NCBI RefSeq assembly: GCF_900099645.1
Contig: NZ_FMTL01000002.1
Coordinates: 124,001 to 188,000 of the forward strand
From: Pseudomonas peli
GTDB taxonomy: Bacteria > Pseudomonadota > Gammaproteobacteria > Pseudomonadales > Pseudomonadaceae
Direction of reading: 5' to 3'
DNA: 64,000 nucleotides
Positions 27,474-35,444 of the stretch are shown piece after piece (position 1 is the first letter of the stretch; every line of letters begins with the position of its first letter). Under the pieces are notes generated by a model that was not told the DNA's origin, made no database searches, and worked only from the letters and a program-made list of their open reading frames with translations. A program made the position numbers and the translations under genes.

Positions 27474-27944
27474 ATGACCAGTATTTCCAACAACTCGCCG
27501 CTGGCGAGCTACTTTGCCAACACCGCCAAACCCACGACGGATGGTGCTGCGGGCAGTGCCAACAGCAAGGAAAAACCCACTGCGGCCACTGACCCGCTTG
27601 CGGAAATTCGCCGATTTGCCAGCGGCATGGTGGCCAACAGCCGCGGCGGATTGTTGCGCGCGATGAACGCTGAAAGCAGCGGTGCCAGTAACGCGATTGC
27701 CAGTGATCGCTTCCGCCCGGTAACCGAGCAGGCCAGCGATACGTCGAAAATTGCCTTGCCGGATGTCGCTGAACTGGACCGCGAAGATGCGGCCAAACTG
27801 CTGGCGCAAATCAACAAGCTGGTCGACGCCGGCCTGGACAAGACCGACAGCTTTGTGGGTTATAACGGCGACAAACAGACAGAGTCGTTGACCACCTACC
27901 GTGATTGGCTGCAGGCCCGGGGCGGCGTCAGTATTTACGTCTAA
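27474..27944 (+). CDS. Uncharacterised 156-residue protein
   Basis: I do not recognise this protein. The N-terminal third is Ala/Thr/Ser-rich and probably disordered, without a cleavable signal; the C-terminal half (ADLDREDAAKLLAQINKLVDAG-like) is predicted helical, ending in LTTYRDWLQARGGVSIYV. ATG at 27474 is chosen because CAGGGA lies just before it. It is flanked by a terminator upstream and a CAP-domain gene 128 bp downstream, so it looks monocistronic. Confidence 0.65.
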   Translation: MTSISNNSPLASYFANTAKPTTDGAAGSANSKEKPTAATDPLAEIRRFASGMVANSRGGLLRAMNAESSGASNAIASDRFRPVTEQASDTSKIALPDVAELDREDAAKLLAQINKLVDAGLDKTDSFVGYNGDKQTESLTTYRDWLQARGGVSIYV

Positions 27945-28072
27945 GCATTCAGCCGTTGATATTGCCGCTAGGCGTCCAGCGCATTGGGCTGGTTTCATCG
28001 CGCGAGGTGCGCCAAGATCACCCGAACACATTGATGGGCATGCCAGTGAGCCTGTTCAGGTCGAGGGGGATT

Positions 28073-28924
28073 ATGGCTAGCAAGGGTTTTATTCGGGCGA
28101 TCGTCGCCCCGGGGTTGGCGCTGTTGTGCGCTGCGGGTGCACAAGCCGCCGAGGACGCGCAACTGGTTGGGCTGATCAACAGCTACCGCAGCGAGGTGCA
28201 GCGGTGTGGCGAGCAGGCTTCTGCCGAGCTGCCGCCGCTGACGGCAGATCCACGCTTGGTGCAACCGGTAGGACGCGCGGGCGATCTGCAGCAAGCGATG
28301 AGCGCCGCCGGCTACCCGATGGTCAACGTGCAGGCCATCAGCCTGTCCGGACCGCGTGATGCGGCGGCGGCGCTGAACGTGTTGCGAGAGAGTTTCTGCA
28401 CAATTGTGCTGGACCCGCAGTTTGTCGATATCGGCGTCAATCAGCAGGGCCGTGAGTGGCGTATTCTGCTGGCCCGACCGCTGCTCACCGCACGCCTGGG
28501 CGACTGGCAGGCGGAAGGGCAGAAGCTGCTTGAGCAGCTCAACAGTGCGCGCAGCACCGCGCGTCAGTGCGGTAATCAACCCTTTGCCGCCGCTGCGCCG
28601 CTGACCTGGAATGCCACCCTGGGCAGTACCGCTGAAGCTCACAGCCGCGCCATGGCCAACGGCAACTTCTTTGACCACCAAGACCCTGATGGCCGCACCC
28701 CAGGTGATCGTGCGGAGCTGGCGGGTTACAGCGGCCAACGTGTCGGCGAGAACATCGCTGCCGGGCTTGATACCGCCAGCAAAGTCATCGCCGGCTGGCT
28801 GGCCAGCCCGGGGCACTGCGCCAACCTGATGAACCCGCAGTTCAGCGAATTGGGCGCGGCCTACGCCAACGACCCGAAAAGCGATGCCGGGATCTACTGG
28901 ACGGCGCTGTTTGGCGCGCCGTAA
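28073..28924 (+). CDS. Secreted CAP-domain (SCP/PR1-like) protein
   Basis: A 283-residue exported protein. Residues 1-24 are a Sec signal ending AGAQA. The C-terminal half is a CAP domain with LTWNATLGSTAEAHSRAM, NFFDHQDPDGRTPGDRAELAGY (the His/Asp region), VGENIAAG and GHCANLMNPQFSELGAAY, all family hallmarks. The N-terminal half looks like an incomplete copy of a similar unit. CAP proteins occur in the periplasm or cell surface; activity is not known here. ATG at 28073 follows GAGGGGG. Confidence 0.86.
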   Translation: MASKGFIRAIVAPGLALLCAAGAQAAEDAQLVGLINSYRSEVQRCGEQASAELPPLTADPRLVQPVGRAGDLQQAMSAAGYPMVNVQAISLSGPRDAAAALNVLRESFCTIVLDPQFVDIGVNQQGREWRILLARPLLTARLGDWQAEGQKLLEQLNSARSTARQCGNQPFAAAAPLTWNATLGSTAEAHSRAMANGNFFDHQDPDGRTPGDRAELAGYSGQRVGENIAAGLDTASKVIAGWLASPGHCANLMNPQFSELGAAYANDPKSDAGIYWTALFGAP

Positions 28925-28948
28925 GGGCGGCAATGCTGATCGACCCCG

Positions 28949-29374
28949 TTATTTGATCGGCGGGTGAACCCTGGTTCTGGCTGTGGTGCGCGCGGCCAGG
29001 CTCATCAGCTGCTGGAACTTAGGGCACTCCAGGTGGTTTTCTGCCGGGCAGGACGCCGCGTGGCGCAGGCCGTCGCGGATGGCGCTGAGGCGTTTGATGC
29101 TGCGGTCCAGCTCGTCGGCCTTGGCTTGCAGTTGCGCGCGGTCAATCGCTGGCTGGGAGCCTGCGGCGAGCATGGTGGCGATTTCATCCAGGGAAAACCC
29201 CGCCTCACGGCCGAGGGCGATCAGTGCCAGGCGTTGGATTACTGAGTCGCTGAACACGCGCTTGAGGCCGTTGCGGCCGATGGAGCGGATCAGGCCTTTC
29301 TCTTCGTAATAGCGCAGGGTCGACGCTGGCAAACCGGACCAGCGCGAGACTTTGCCGATATCCATCTCTTTCAT
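28949..29374 (-). CDS. MerR-family transcriptional regulator
   Basis: A 141-residue MerR regulator: HTH at residues 4-35 (IGKVSRWSGLPASTLRYYEEKGLI), a dimerisation helix (70-100) and a C-terminal SCPAENHLECPKFQQL stretch whose Cys and His residues could sense metal or redox state. The start at 29374 is chosen because an earlier ATG would lie inside the operator. It is divergent from the DUF2938 gene, with a TCAAGT-N2-ACTTGA dyad between them, so it probably controls that gene and itself. Confidence 0.85.
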   Translation of the reverse strand: MKEMDIGKVSRWSGLPASTLRYYEEKGLIRSIGRNGLKRVFSDSVIQRLALIALGREAGFSLDEIATMLAAGSQPAIDRAQLQAKADELDRSIKRLSAIRDGLRHAASCPAENHLECPKFQQLMSLAARTTARTRVHPPIK

Positions 29375-29376
29375 CC

Positions 29377-29400
29377 TTGACCTCAAGTTGACTTGAACTG
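29377..29400 (+). promoter_or_regulatory. MerR-type operator with SoxR-like dyad
   Basis: TTGACC at 29377-29382 runs into the dyad TCAAGT-TG-ACTTGA (29383-29396). This is very close to the SoxR box CCTCAAGTTAACTTGAGG, although the neighbouring regulator is not a canonical SoxR. It lies 47 bp before the DUF2938 start. Confidence 0.6.
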
Positions 29401-29446
29401 GCAGGCTTATGAAAACAGCCTTTCAGACAAAGCAAAAGAGGTGGAT

Positions 29447-29956
29447 ATGAACAGTCAATTGATCCTGCACGTGCTGTTGGTGGGCGTGAGCGCAACGCTG
29501 CTGATGGATGCCTGGGCGCTGGCGCGGCGGCGCTTGTTCGGGATTGCCTCGTTGGACTACGCCCTGGTCGGCCGCTGGCTTGGGCATATGCGCTATGGCC
29601 GTTTCCAGCATGCGGCCATCGGCAAGGCACAGCCCGTGCGTGGCGAGCGGCTACTGGGCTGGTGCAGTCATTACCTGATCGGCGTGGCCTTCGTCGGTCT
29701 GTTTGTGCTGTTGGTAGGGCCGCAGTGGTTTTGCCAGCCGACGTTGCTACCGGCATTGCTGCTGGGTGTTGTCAGCGTGGCGGCGCCGTTGCTGCTGATG
29801 CAGCCAGGGTTCGGCATGGGCCTGGCGGCCTCGCGGATGGCCAATCCCTGGCAGGTCAGATTGCGTGCGTTGGTTACCCATTTGGTGTTCGGCCTGGGCG
29901 TGTACCTGGTCAGTTGGGTTGTGGCGCAGCTGCTGGCTTTGCCGCTCTGCCCCTAA
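29447..29956 (+). CDS. DUF2938 membrane protein
   Basis: A 169-residue integral membrane protein of the DUF2938 family, with four hydrophobic segments (near residues 5-22, 73-95, 101-125 and 138-162) and the conserved GRWLGHMRYGRFQHAAI loop at 42-58. Function is unknown. ATG at 29447 follows AGAGGTG. It is often found next to a MerR gene of the type found here, which supports a regulated, stress-linked role. Confidence 0.82.
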   Translation: MNSQLILHVLLVGVSATLLMDAWALARRRLFGIASLDYALVGRWLGHMRYGRFQHAAIGKAQPVRGERLLGWCSHYLIGVAFVGLFVLLVGPQWFCQPTLLPALLLGVVSVAAPLLLMQPGFGMGLAASRMANPWQVRLRALVTHLVFGLGVYLVSWVVAQLLALPLCP

Positions 29957-29966
29957 TGCCGGCTGC

Positions 29967-30548
29967 TTAGCCCAGTACCCGCGCCAAGTGCTCTTCGTAG
30001 CGGGCGATATCTGCTTCGATGGCCGGGCGCTTCATCACGTCGACGCAGAGGAAGGTCGGCAGGGCGCTCATGCCGAGGAACTGGTTGGCCTTATGGAATG
30101 GGAAGTAGACTGCGTCCACGCCTTTGCCTTCAAAGAAGTCGCTCGGGTCATCGAAGGCCTGCTGCGGGGCGTTCCAGGTCAGTGACAGCATGTACTGCTT
30201 ACCCTGGATCAGGCCGCCGCTACCGTATTTCTGCGAGGCGTCCGAGCGGGTGCGGCCGTCGCTGGCATAGAGGCTGCCGTGGCCTTCGGTAAACACCTCA
30301 TCAATGTACTTTTTCACCGTCCAGGGCGCGCCCATCCACCAGCCGGGCATTTGATAAATGATCACGTCGGCCCAGAGAAATTTCTGCACTTCCTCAGCGA
30401 TGTCGTAACCGCTGTCGATGTGGGTGTGCTTGAGGTCGAAACCTGCGCGGTCGAGAAAGGCCAGCGCGGTGTCGTGCAGGGTGGTGTTGTAGCGGCCGTC
30501 GGAGTGGGCGAACTGTTTACCGCCGTTGAGCAGCAGGATCTTCTTCAT
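29967..30548 (-). CDS. mdaB: NAD(P)H quinone oxidoreductase MdaB
   Basis: A 193-residue flavodoxin-fold quinone reductase matching MdaB. It starts MKKILLLNGGKQFAHSDGRYN, with the FAD phosphate loop near residues 8-16, and continues with YQMPGWWMGAPWTVKKYIDEVF and YMLSLTWNAPQQAF, typical of this subgroup. It reduces quinones by two electrons, avoiding radicals. It is divergent from an antibiotic-biosynthesis monooxygenase gene resembling E. coli YgiN, the quinol monooxygenase that is MdaB's usual partner. Confidence 0.92.
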   Translation of the reverse strand: MKKILLLNGGKQFAHSDGRYNTTLHDTALAFLDRAGFDLKHTHIDSGYDIAEEVQKFLWADVIIYQMPGWWMGAPWTVKKYIDEVFTEGHGSLYASDGRTRSDASQKYGSGGLIQGKQYMLSLTWNAPQQAFDDPSDFFEGKGVDAVYFPFHKANQFLGMSALPTFLCVDVMKRPAIEADIARYEEHLARVLG

Positions 30549-30654
30549 GACATGAGCCTCGGTAAATGATGGCCGCATGCTAGGTCGTGCAGGCGAGTCG
30601 AAACAGCCGTTGGCGGGCAAATGACATGTGACTAAAACGCATGAATACGCCGGC

Positions 30655-30678
30655 TTTAGTTGTTGTAGGGTAACTAAA
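30655..30678. promoter_or_regulatory. Operator dyad between mdaB and monooxygenase genes
   Basis: A perfect inverted repeat TTTAGTT-N10-AACTAAA lies 23 bp before the monooxygenase start. A further ACTAAAA half-site is at about 30631-30637. The binding protein is not encoded next to it. Confidence 0.5.
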
Positions 30679-30700
30679 CCCACCCTGCCAGGAGCCCACG

Positions 30701-31006
30701 ATGGCTGATCACTACGGATTTATCCTGCACGCCCATACCCGCCCGGAAAAAGCCGCCGAGTTCGAGGCGCTGTTCCGTGCGTATGTTGCCCCCAGCCGCG
30801 CGGAGCCTGGCTGCATCGCTTACCACATGCTGCGTGACCAACAGGACCCGACGCTGTTTATCTTCTATGAGGTCTGGCAGTCACGGGCGCACTTGGCCAC
30901 TCACAGCGCCTTGCCGCATATGCGCGAGTTTCATCAGCGGCGCATGGAATACCTGCGCAGGGATTTCGAGATTCGCGAGATCGAGATGCTCAGCCCAGCA
31001 GGCTGA
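30701..31006 (+). CDS. Antibiotic biosynthesis monooxygenase (YgiN-like)
   Basis: A 101-residue ABM-fold dimeric ferredoxin-like protein. FEALFRAYVAPSRAEPGCIAYHMLRDQQDPTLFIFYEVWQ-type pattern and the HLATHSALPHMREF helix are typical of quinol monooxygenases. With divergent mdaB it may cycle quinols and quinones during redox stress. CAGGAG gives its ribosome site, and an operator dyad sits just upstream. Confidence 0.88.
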   Translation: MADHYGFILHAHTRPEKAAEFEALFRAYVAPSRAEPGCIAYHMLRDQQDPTLFIFYEVWQSRAHLATHSALPHMREFHQRRMEYLRRDFEIREIEMLSPAG

Positions 31007-31067
31007 CGGCGCGCGTCTGTATGGCTTTAGTGAAGGGGCGACTCTCCGGTGTGAGAGCCGCCAAGCA

Positions 31068-32420
31068 CTATGTCTGCGGTTTCTCCACCACGACATAACG
31101 TTTGCCGCCACTGCGTTTGGCCACGTACATGGCCTCATCCGCGAACTGCACCAGCTGCAATTCGTTCTGGCAGTGTTCGGGGTACACCGCGATGCCCAGG
31201 CTTGGCGCGCTGAGCAAACGGTGCCCATCCAGCAGGTAGGGCGCGCTGAGGGCGGTAATAATCTTCTCGGCCACCAGGGTGGCATCCTCCTGGCGGCCGA
31301 TGTTGTCCAGAATCACCGCAAACTCGTCACCGCCCAGGCGACCCACCGTGTCGGACTCACGCACGCACTGGCGTAAACGCCGTGCCACTTCCTGCAGCAA
31401 CAGATCGCCGGTGCTGTGGCCGAAGCTGTCGTTGATCTGCTTGAAGTTATCCATGTCGAGGTAGAGCACCGCCAGCTGCAACCTGTCGCGTTTGGCGCGC
31501 TGCAGGGCGCTGCGCAGGCGGTCGAGAAACAGCGTGCGGTTGGAGAGTTCAGTCAGCTGGTCGTATTGGGCGAGAAACTCCAGGCGCGACTGTGTGCGTT
31601 TGCGCTCAATCGCCGTCGCCACCTGACTGGAGACAAACTGCAGCAGCGCCTGGTCCTGTTCGGTGTAGCGCTCCTTGGCGCTGTGGTTCTGCAGCACCAG
31701 TGCGCCGATGGTCTGGGGGCCGGAGATCAGCGGCACGCCCAGCCAGTCCAGCGCGCGCGGCGCGGCCTCGGGTTCATGCTGGGCAAGCCATTGGTTGGCG
31801 GTTTCCGGCGTCAACAGCAAAGCGTTGCCGGTGCGGATCACCTCAGCACAAAAGCGGCTGGTGGCCGTGGGTGTGGCGCATTGCTCGACCTGATAGGTCA
31901 GGCTCAGCTGATCACTCGCTGCGTCATACAACGCCACGCAGAAATGCCGGGCGGGCAGCAGCTGCGCCATCACCTCATGCACGCGGCCGTAGAGCATGTG
32001 CAGATCACCCGCCGCGTGGGCCGCTTCCGAGACCGCATACAACGCCGCCTGCACCGCCTCGGCCCGCTTGCGTTGGGTGATATCACGCGCCACACCAACG
32101 CGCACTTGCTCGGTCTCCAGCCACTGGGCAGACCACATGATGTGCACGATATGGCCGTCTTTGTGGATGTAGCGGTTCTCGTGGTCGTGCGAAGGCTGGC
32201 CCGAATTGATCTGCTTGACCAGCGCGCGGGTAGCCGCGCGGTCGTCCGGGTGCATCAGTTCAAAGGCGGTGCGGCCGACCATTTCTTCGGGGCGGTAGCC
32301 AAAAACCCTCTCGCTGGCCGCGCTGACGGACAGAAAGCGGCCTTCTACATCCACTACGCAGACAACGTCCAGCAGCAGATCCAGTAGTTTGTCGTGAGGC
32401 AGGTGCGGGTTTGACGTCAT
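31068..32420 (-). CDS. Diguanylate cyclase with PAS and GAF domains
   Basis: A 450-residue cytoplasmic c-di-GMP synthase: PAS at residues ~8-120, GAF at ~133-275, GGDEF from ~282 to the end. The active site is GGDEF at 363-367, and the inhibitory I-site RESD (355-358) precedes it by the standard five residues, so the enzyme should be active and product-inhibited. No membrane segment, so it senses an internal signal. Neither PAS nor GAF shows a ligand-specific residue I can name. It stands alone. Confidence 0.92.
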   Translation of the reverse strand: MTSNPHLPHDKLLDLLLDVVCVVDVEGRFLSVSAASERVFGYRPEEMVGRTAFELMHPDDRAATRALVKQINSGQPSHDHENRYIHKDGHIVHIMWSAQWLETEQVRVGVARDITQRKRAEAVQAALYAVSEAAHAAGDLHMLYGRVHEVMAQLLPARHFCVALYDAASDQLSLTYQVEQCATPTATSRFCAEVIRTGNALLLTPETANQWLAQHEPEAAPRALDWLGVPLISGPQTIGALVLQNHSAKERYTEQDQALLQFVSSQVATAIERKRTQSRLEFLAQYDQLTELSNRTLFLDRLRSALQRAKRDRLQLAVLYLDMDNFKQINDSFGHSTGDLLLQEVARRLRQCVRESDTVGRLGGDEFAVILDNIGRQEDATLVAEKIITALSAPYLLDGHRLLSAPSLGIAVYPEHCQNELQLVQFADEAMYVAKRSGGKRYVVVEKPQT

Positions 32421-32517
32421 GGCCGTGAATATACTGCCCTGTTTGCGCGGTTCGCTAACGCTATGGTAGCTCTCCGCACGCGGTTGGTCTGTGCCTGCCT
32501 AGGCATGCTGCGCTTAA

Positions 32518-33204
32518 TCAATGTACGGTCAATCGCTCGCGTACCAGCGCCTGCGCGTGCTGGGCCATCTGGTCGAGCAGGCGGTCGCGCTGCTTCTCGG
32601 CATCGCTCATGGCGCGCTTGCCGTGTTGTTTCACCAGGTAGGCGTGGATCTGCTGGACTTCGGTGGAGTGGAAGATCGGCGCCAGGTCCTGCACCGCCAC
32701 CAAACCGTCCGAACGCTGGCTGCGGGTGTTCATAAGCACCTGTGGCCCCTGCGCGGCCAGCACCTGAAAACCCATGGCCTCGAAGGTTGAAACCTTGCTG
32801 GCGACGCAGGCCAATTCAGCGTGCGGGTACTGGGCGACCATCTGCTGCAGCAGGGCGCGGGCAATCCCGCGACGACGCTGGTTAGCCCGCACCGCCATAT
32901 AGGCCAGGGTGCAGGCCTCGGGGTCATCCTGGGCGGGCAGGTAGAGCGCAAAACCGAGTACCTGGGACGGGTCCGCGTCATCAAGCGCCAGCAGCAACTG
33001 CGCGCGGCCGTTGAGGGTGCTGTCCATCGCCTGCAGGTACAGGTGCATTTCGTAGCCGATCACGTACTGGTACAGCTGATACAGCGGGTTGCTGGGCGTC
33101 AGCGACACCGGGCTGATATCGCTGAAGTAGTCCACCACCATCTGCAGCACCTGGCTTTTCAGCGACTCGGGCGGAGGGGTGTTCAGGTGTACAAGGGTGA
33201 ACAT
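32518..33204 (-). CDS. GNAT-family N-acetyltransferase
   Basis: A 228-residue GNAT protein. The acetyl-CoA motif A is in LAYMAVRANQRRRGIARALLQQMVAQYP (Q/RxxGxG/A) near residues 107-133. The C-terminal helical extension (SDAEKQRDRLLDQMAQHAQ) is unusual for small GNATs. The start at 33204 is favoured because residues upstream look non-coding. The substrate is unknown, and no partner gene is adjacent. Confidence 0.82.
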   Translation of the reverse strand: MFTLVHLNTPPPESLKSQVLQMVVDYFSDISPVSLTPSNPLYQLYQYVIGYEMHLYLQAMDSTLNGRAQLLLALDDADPSQVLGFALYLPAQDDPEACTLAYMAVRANQRRRGIARALLQQMVAQYPHAELACVASKVSTFEAMGFQVLAAQGPQVLMNTRSQRSDGLVAVQDLAPIFHSTEVQQIHAYLVKQHGKRAMSDAEKQRDRLLDQMAQHAQALVRERLTVH

Positions 33205-33391
33205 CGTCAGTCTGGCTCCGGGCGGGCGCAAGTGGGCAGTCGGCAAGGGCGGCATTGTACCGTCCTCGGCGGGACGTGTTTGCATGCGCGTGCGAGCGGA
33301 GGGCGGCCTTTGGGCAGGATCTGTAAGGCGATGACCACGCTTGGGCTATGATGCGCGCCCGTCACAGCGGCTCGCCCATCATCAGGTCACT

Positions 33392-34135
33392 ATGTCCATC
33401 AATGCCCTCTACACCGACCTGTCCGATTATTACGATCTGATGTGCGCCGATATCGACTACCAGGCGCAAAGCCACTGCATTCATCGGCTGCAGCAGCTGT
33501 TCGGCAATGCCGGCAGCCGCCACCTCGACCTGGCCTGCGGAACGGGGCCGCATGTGCAGCATTTTATTGAGGCCGGCTACACCAGCAGCGGCCTGGATAT
33601 TAACCAGCCGATGCTCGACAAGGCCGCCATCCGCTGCCCGCAGGCGCACTTTGCGGTGCAGGACATGTGCGCGTTCACCGTGAGCGAGCCGCAAGACCTG
33701 ATCACCTGCTTTCTCTATTCCATCCATTACAGTGGCGGCATCGAACGGCTGAAAGCCTGCATCGCCAGCGCCCATGCGGCGCTTGAGGTTGAAGGGCTGT
33801 TCTGCTTCAACGTGGTCGACAAGGGCAAAATCGACAACAGCCTGTTTACCGCACACAACGCTGAGTACGCAGATGGCCAGTTCACCTTCAGTTCCGGCTG
33901 GCATTACGCCGGCGAGGGTGAGCAGCAGGTGTTACGGCTGCGCATCGAAAAGGCCACGGCCGGTGAAACCCTGGTGTGGCACGACGAGCACCCGATGGTG
34001 GCGGTGGGCTTTGTGGAGTTGCAGGCGTTGTTGCAGCCGTACTTTGACGTGCATGTGTTTGAGCATGACTACCAGAAACTTATCCCTTGGGATGGCGTTT
34101 CCGGAAATGCGTTGTTTGCCTGCGTAAAGCGTTAG
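33392..34135 (+). CDS. Class I SAM-dependent methyltransferase
   Basis: A 247-residue Rossmann-fold methyltransferase. Motif I is HLDLACGTGPHVQHF near residues 42-56, followed by LDINQPMLDKA (acidic loop) and a FAVQDMCAF motif. The C-terminal part resembles Methyltransf_25-type enzymes acting on small molecules. The target is unknown. The start at 33392 is chosen because homologous proteins of this type begin shortly before the YxDLSDYYDLM segment. Confidence 0.83.
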   Translation: MSINALYTDLSDYYDLMCADIDYQAQSHCIHRLQQLFGNAGSRHLDLACGTGPHVQHFIEAGYTSSGLDINQPMLDKAAIRCPQAHFAVQDMCAFTVSEPQDLITCFLYSIHYSGGIERLKACIASAHAALEVEGLFCFNVVDKGKIDNSLFTAHNAEYADGQFTFSSGWHYAGEGEQQVLRLRIEKATAGETLVWHDEHPMVAVGFVELQALLQPYFDVHVFEHDYQKLIPWDGVSGNALFACVKR

Positions 34136-34357
34136 CCCCCTAGGGTGGATGACGCGTTGTTCATCCACTGCTGCTGCGGTTGTCCGGGCTACTGGCTGTT
34201 CTTCATTCAAGGGCGCTGATTGATGGCTTAAATCAGGGTAATGGCGATGTTGGGCGCTTCATTTTCAAGCTGTGGAAGAAAGTGTTAGCGCGTTTTGTCG
34301 GTGTTTTTTCGTGGCGGGATCGACAAGGATGAGCTCAGTCCACAGCGAGTGATAACG

Positions 34358-34756
34358 ATGAAACCTCCGATCAAGCACTTAGGTTATTGGCTGTGTGCGC
34401 TGATGTTCACTGCCGTCGCCGGATGTGCAAGCCAACCCCTTGAAAGAGCCAACACCATGAACAAACCACTGGTATCCCTTGCTGTACTCAAAGCCAAACC
34501 CGGTAAAGAAGAGGCGCTTAAAGCCGGCTTGCTGACCCTGATCGAACCGACGCGGGCTGAGCCGGGCAACCTGGATTACGTGTTGTTTGAGCGACGGGCT
34601 GAGCCGGGCACGTTCTATATGCGTGAAGCGTTCAAGGACCAGGCGGCGCTGGATGCGCATTTTGCGACGCCGTATTTTCAGCGGTTTGCTGCCACGGCTG
34701 ATGATTTGCTCAGTGAGCCATTGCAGCTGATTTTCTTGGAGCAGGTTTCGAACTGA
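34358..34756 (+). CDS. Lipoprotein-type antibiotic biosynthesis monooxygenase
   Basis: A 132-residue protein with an N-terminal lipoprotein signal (hydrophobic segment ~9-22, lipobox VAGC) followed by an ABM domain (LAVLKAKPGKEEALKAGLL, then EPGTFYMREAFKDQAALDAHF). ABM proteins are usually cytosolic, so a lipid-anchored one is unusual. An internal ATG at 34457 could give a shorter form that lacks the anchor. Its function is probably quinol monooxygenase-like, inferred from the fold only. Confidence 0.75.
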   Translation: MKPPIKHLGYWLCALMFTAVAGCASQPLERANTMNKPLVSLAVLKAKPGKEEALKAGLLTLIEPTRAEPGNLDYVLFERRAEPGTFYMREAFKDQAALDAHFATPYFQRFAATADDLLSEPLQLIFLEQVSN

Positions 34757-35444
34757 GTTTTAGCCATGGGCCGTTGTCGTTTTTAAACGGCCCAAGTTGT
34801 GTACAGACGCCGCTTATTTGTTGTTTGGGCTAACGGTTCCGCCCTTACGGCGGGTCACTTCTGGCAGACGCCCCAGAAGTAACCAAGAGGTCTTGCCCCT
34901 TGCATCCGGCCCGACTTCGTCGGGTTCCCTCGCTCCATCATTGCTCCAGGGGCCCGCCGCGAAGGGCCATCCCTGGCCCATCGCGGCTCTCGCGGCATCC
35001 ATGCCGCTCAACCCCTTACGCAACGATTCCACTCGGCCTCCTGATGGGGCGTTTGGCGTCGTCTGTGATAACGCAGGACAAACCGTAGGAGCGGGCTTGC
35101 CCGCGATGCTTTTGCTTCTGCTTTTACGTTCTGCTTTGCCGCCCACCAATATCCCAAACAACGCGATCCCCGAATCCCGTCAGGAGGCCGAGCGTAGGTG
35201 CTGTGGAGAGGGGCGTTTGGCATGGATGCCAAACGAGGAACGATGGGCCAGGGATGGCCCACCGTGACGACCCTCGGAACAGTGCCGGAGGGAGGGGAGT
35301 CTGGCGAAGCCAGACCCGTATGTCGGGTGTGCTTTCTCTTTGGTTACTTTCTCTTTGCACAAGCAAAGAGAAAGTAACTCGGCGTAAAGCCGAAACCAGT
35401 AGAAGAGGACAGCGCAGAAAATAGATCTGTCCCCTTTTCTGCCT
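34757..35444. other. Non-coding stretch holding an inverted-repeat element
   Basis: No gene is credible here. The stretch holds the large inverted repeat described at 34855-35377. At 35410-35440 it continues into GATCTGTCCCCTTTTCTG, a phrase often met in repetitive intergenic DNA of pseudomonads. It separates the GC-rich core genes from the AT-rich defence genes. Confidence 0.7.
34855..35377. repeat. ~520-bp imperfect inverted-repeat element with terminal hairpins
   Basis: Matching arms are centred near 35112. GGGCCATCCCTGGCCCATCG (34964-34983) is exactly complementary to 35241-35260. GGCATCCATGCC (34994-35005) matches 35218-35229. AGAAGTAACCAAGAG (34874-34888) closely matches the complement of 35337-35351. 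Each end also has its own hairpin: ACTTCTGG/CCAGAAGT at about 34857-34880 and GTTACTTTCTCTTTGC/GCAAAGAGAAAGTAAC at 35342-35377. The design is like a mobile palindromic repeat; no transposase is present. Confidence 0.75.

Noticed and set aside
34797..35366. Several short frames inside the inverted-repeat element
   Set aside because: Related frames on both strands follow from the palindromic arms and do not indicate genes.
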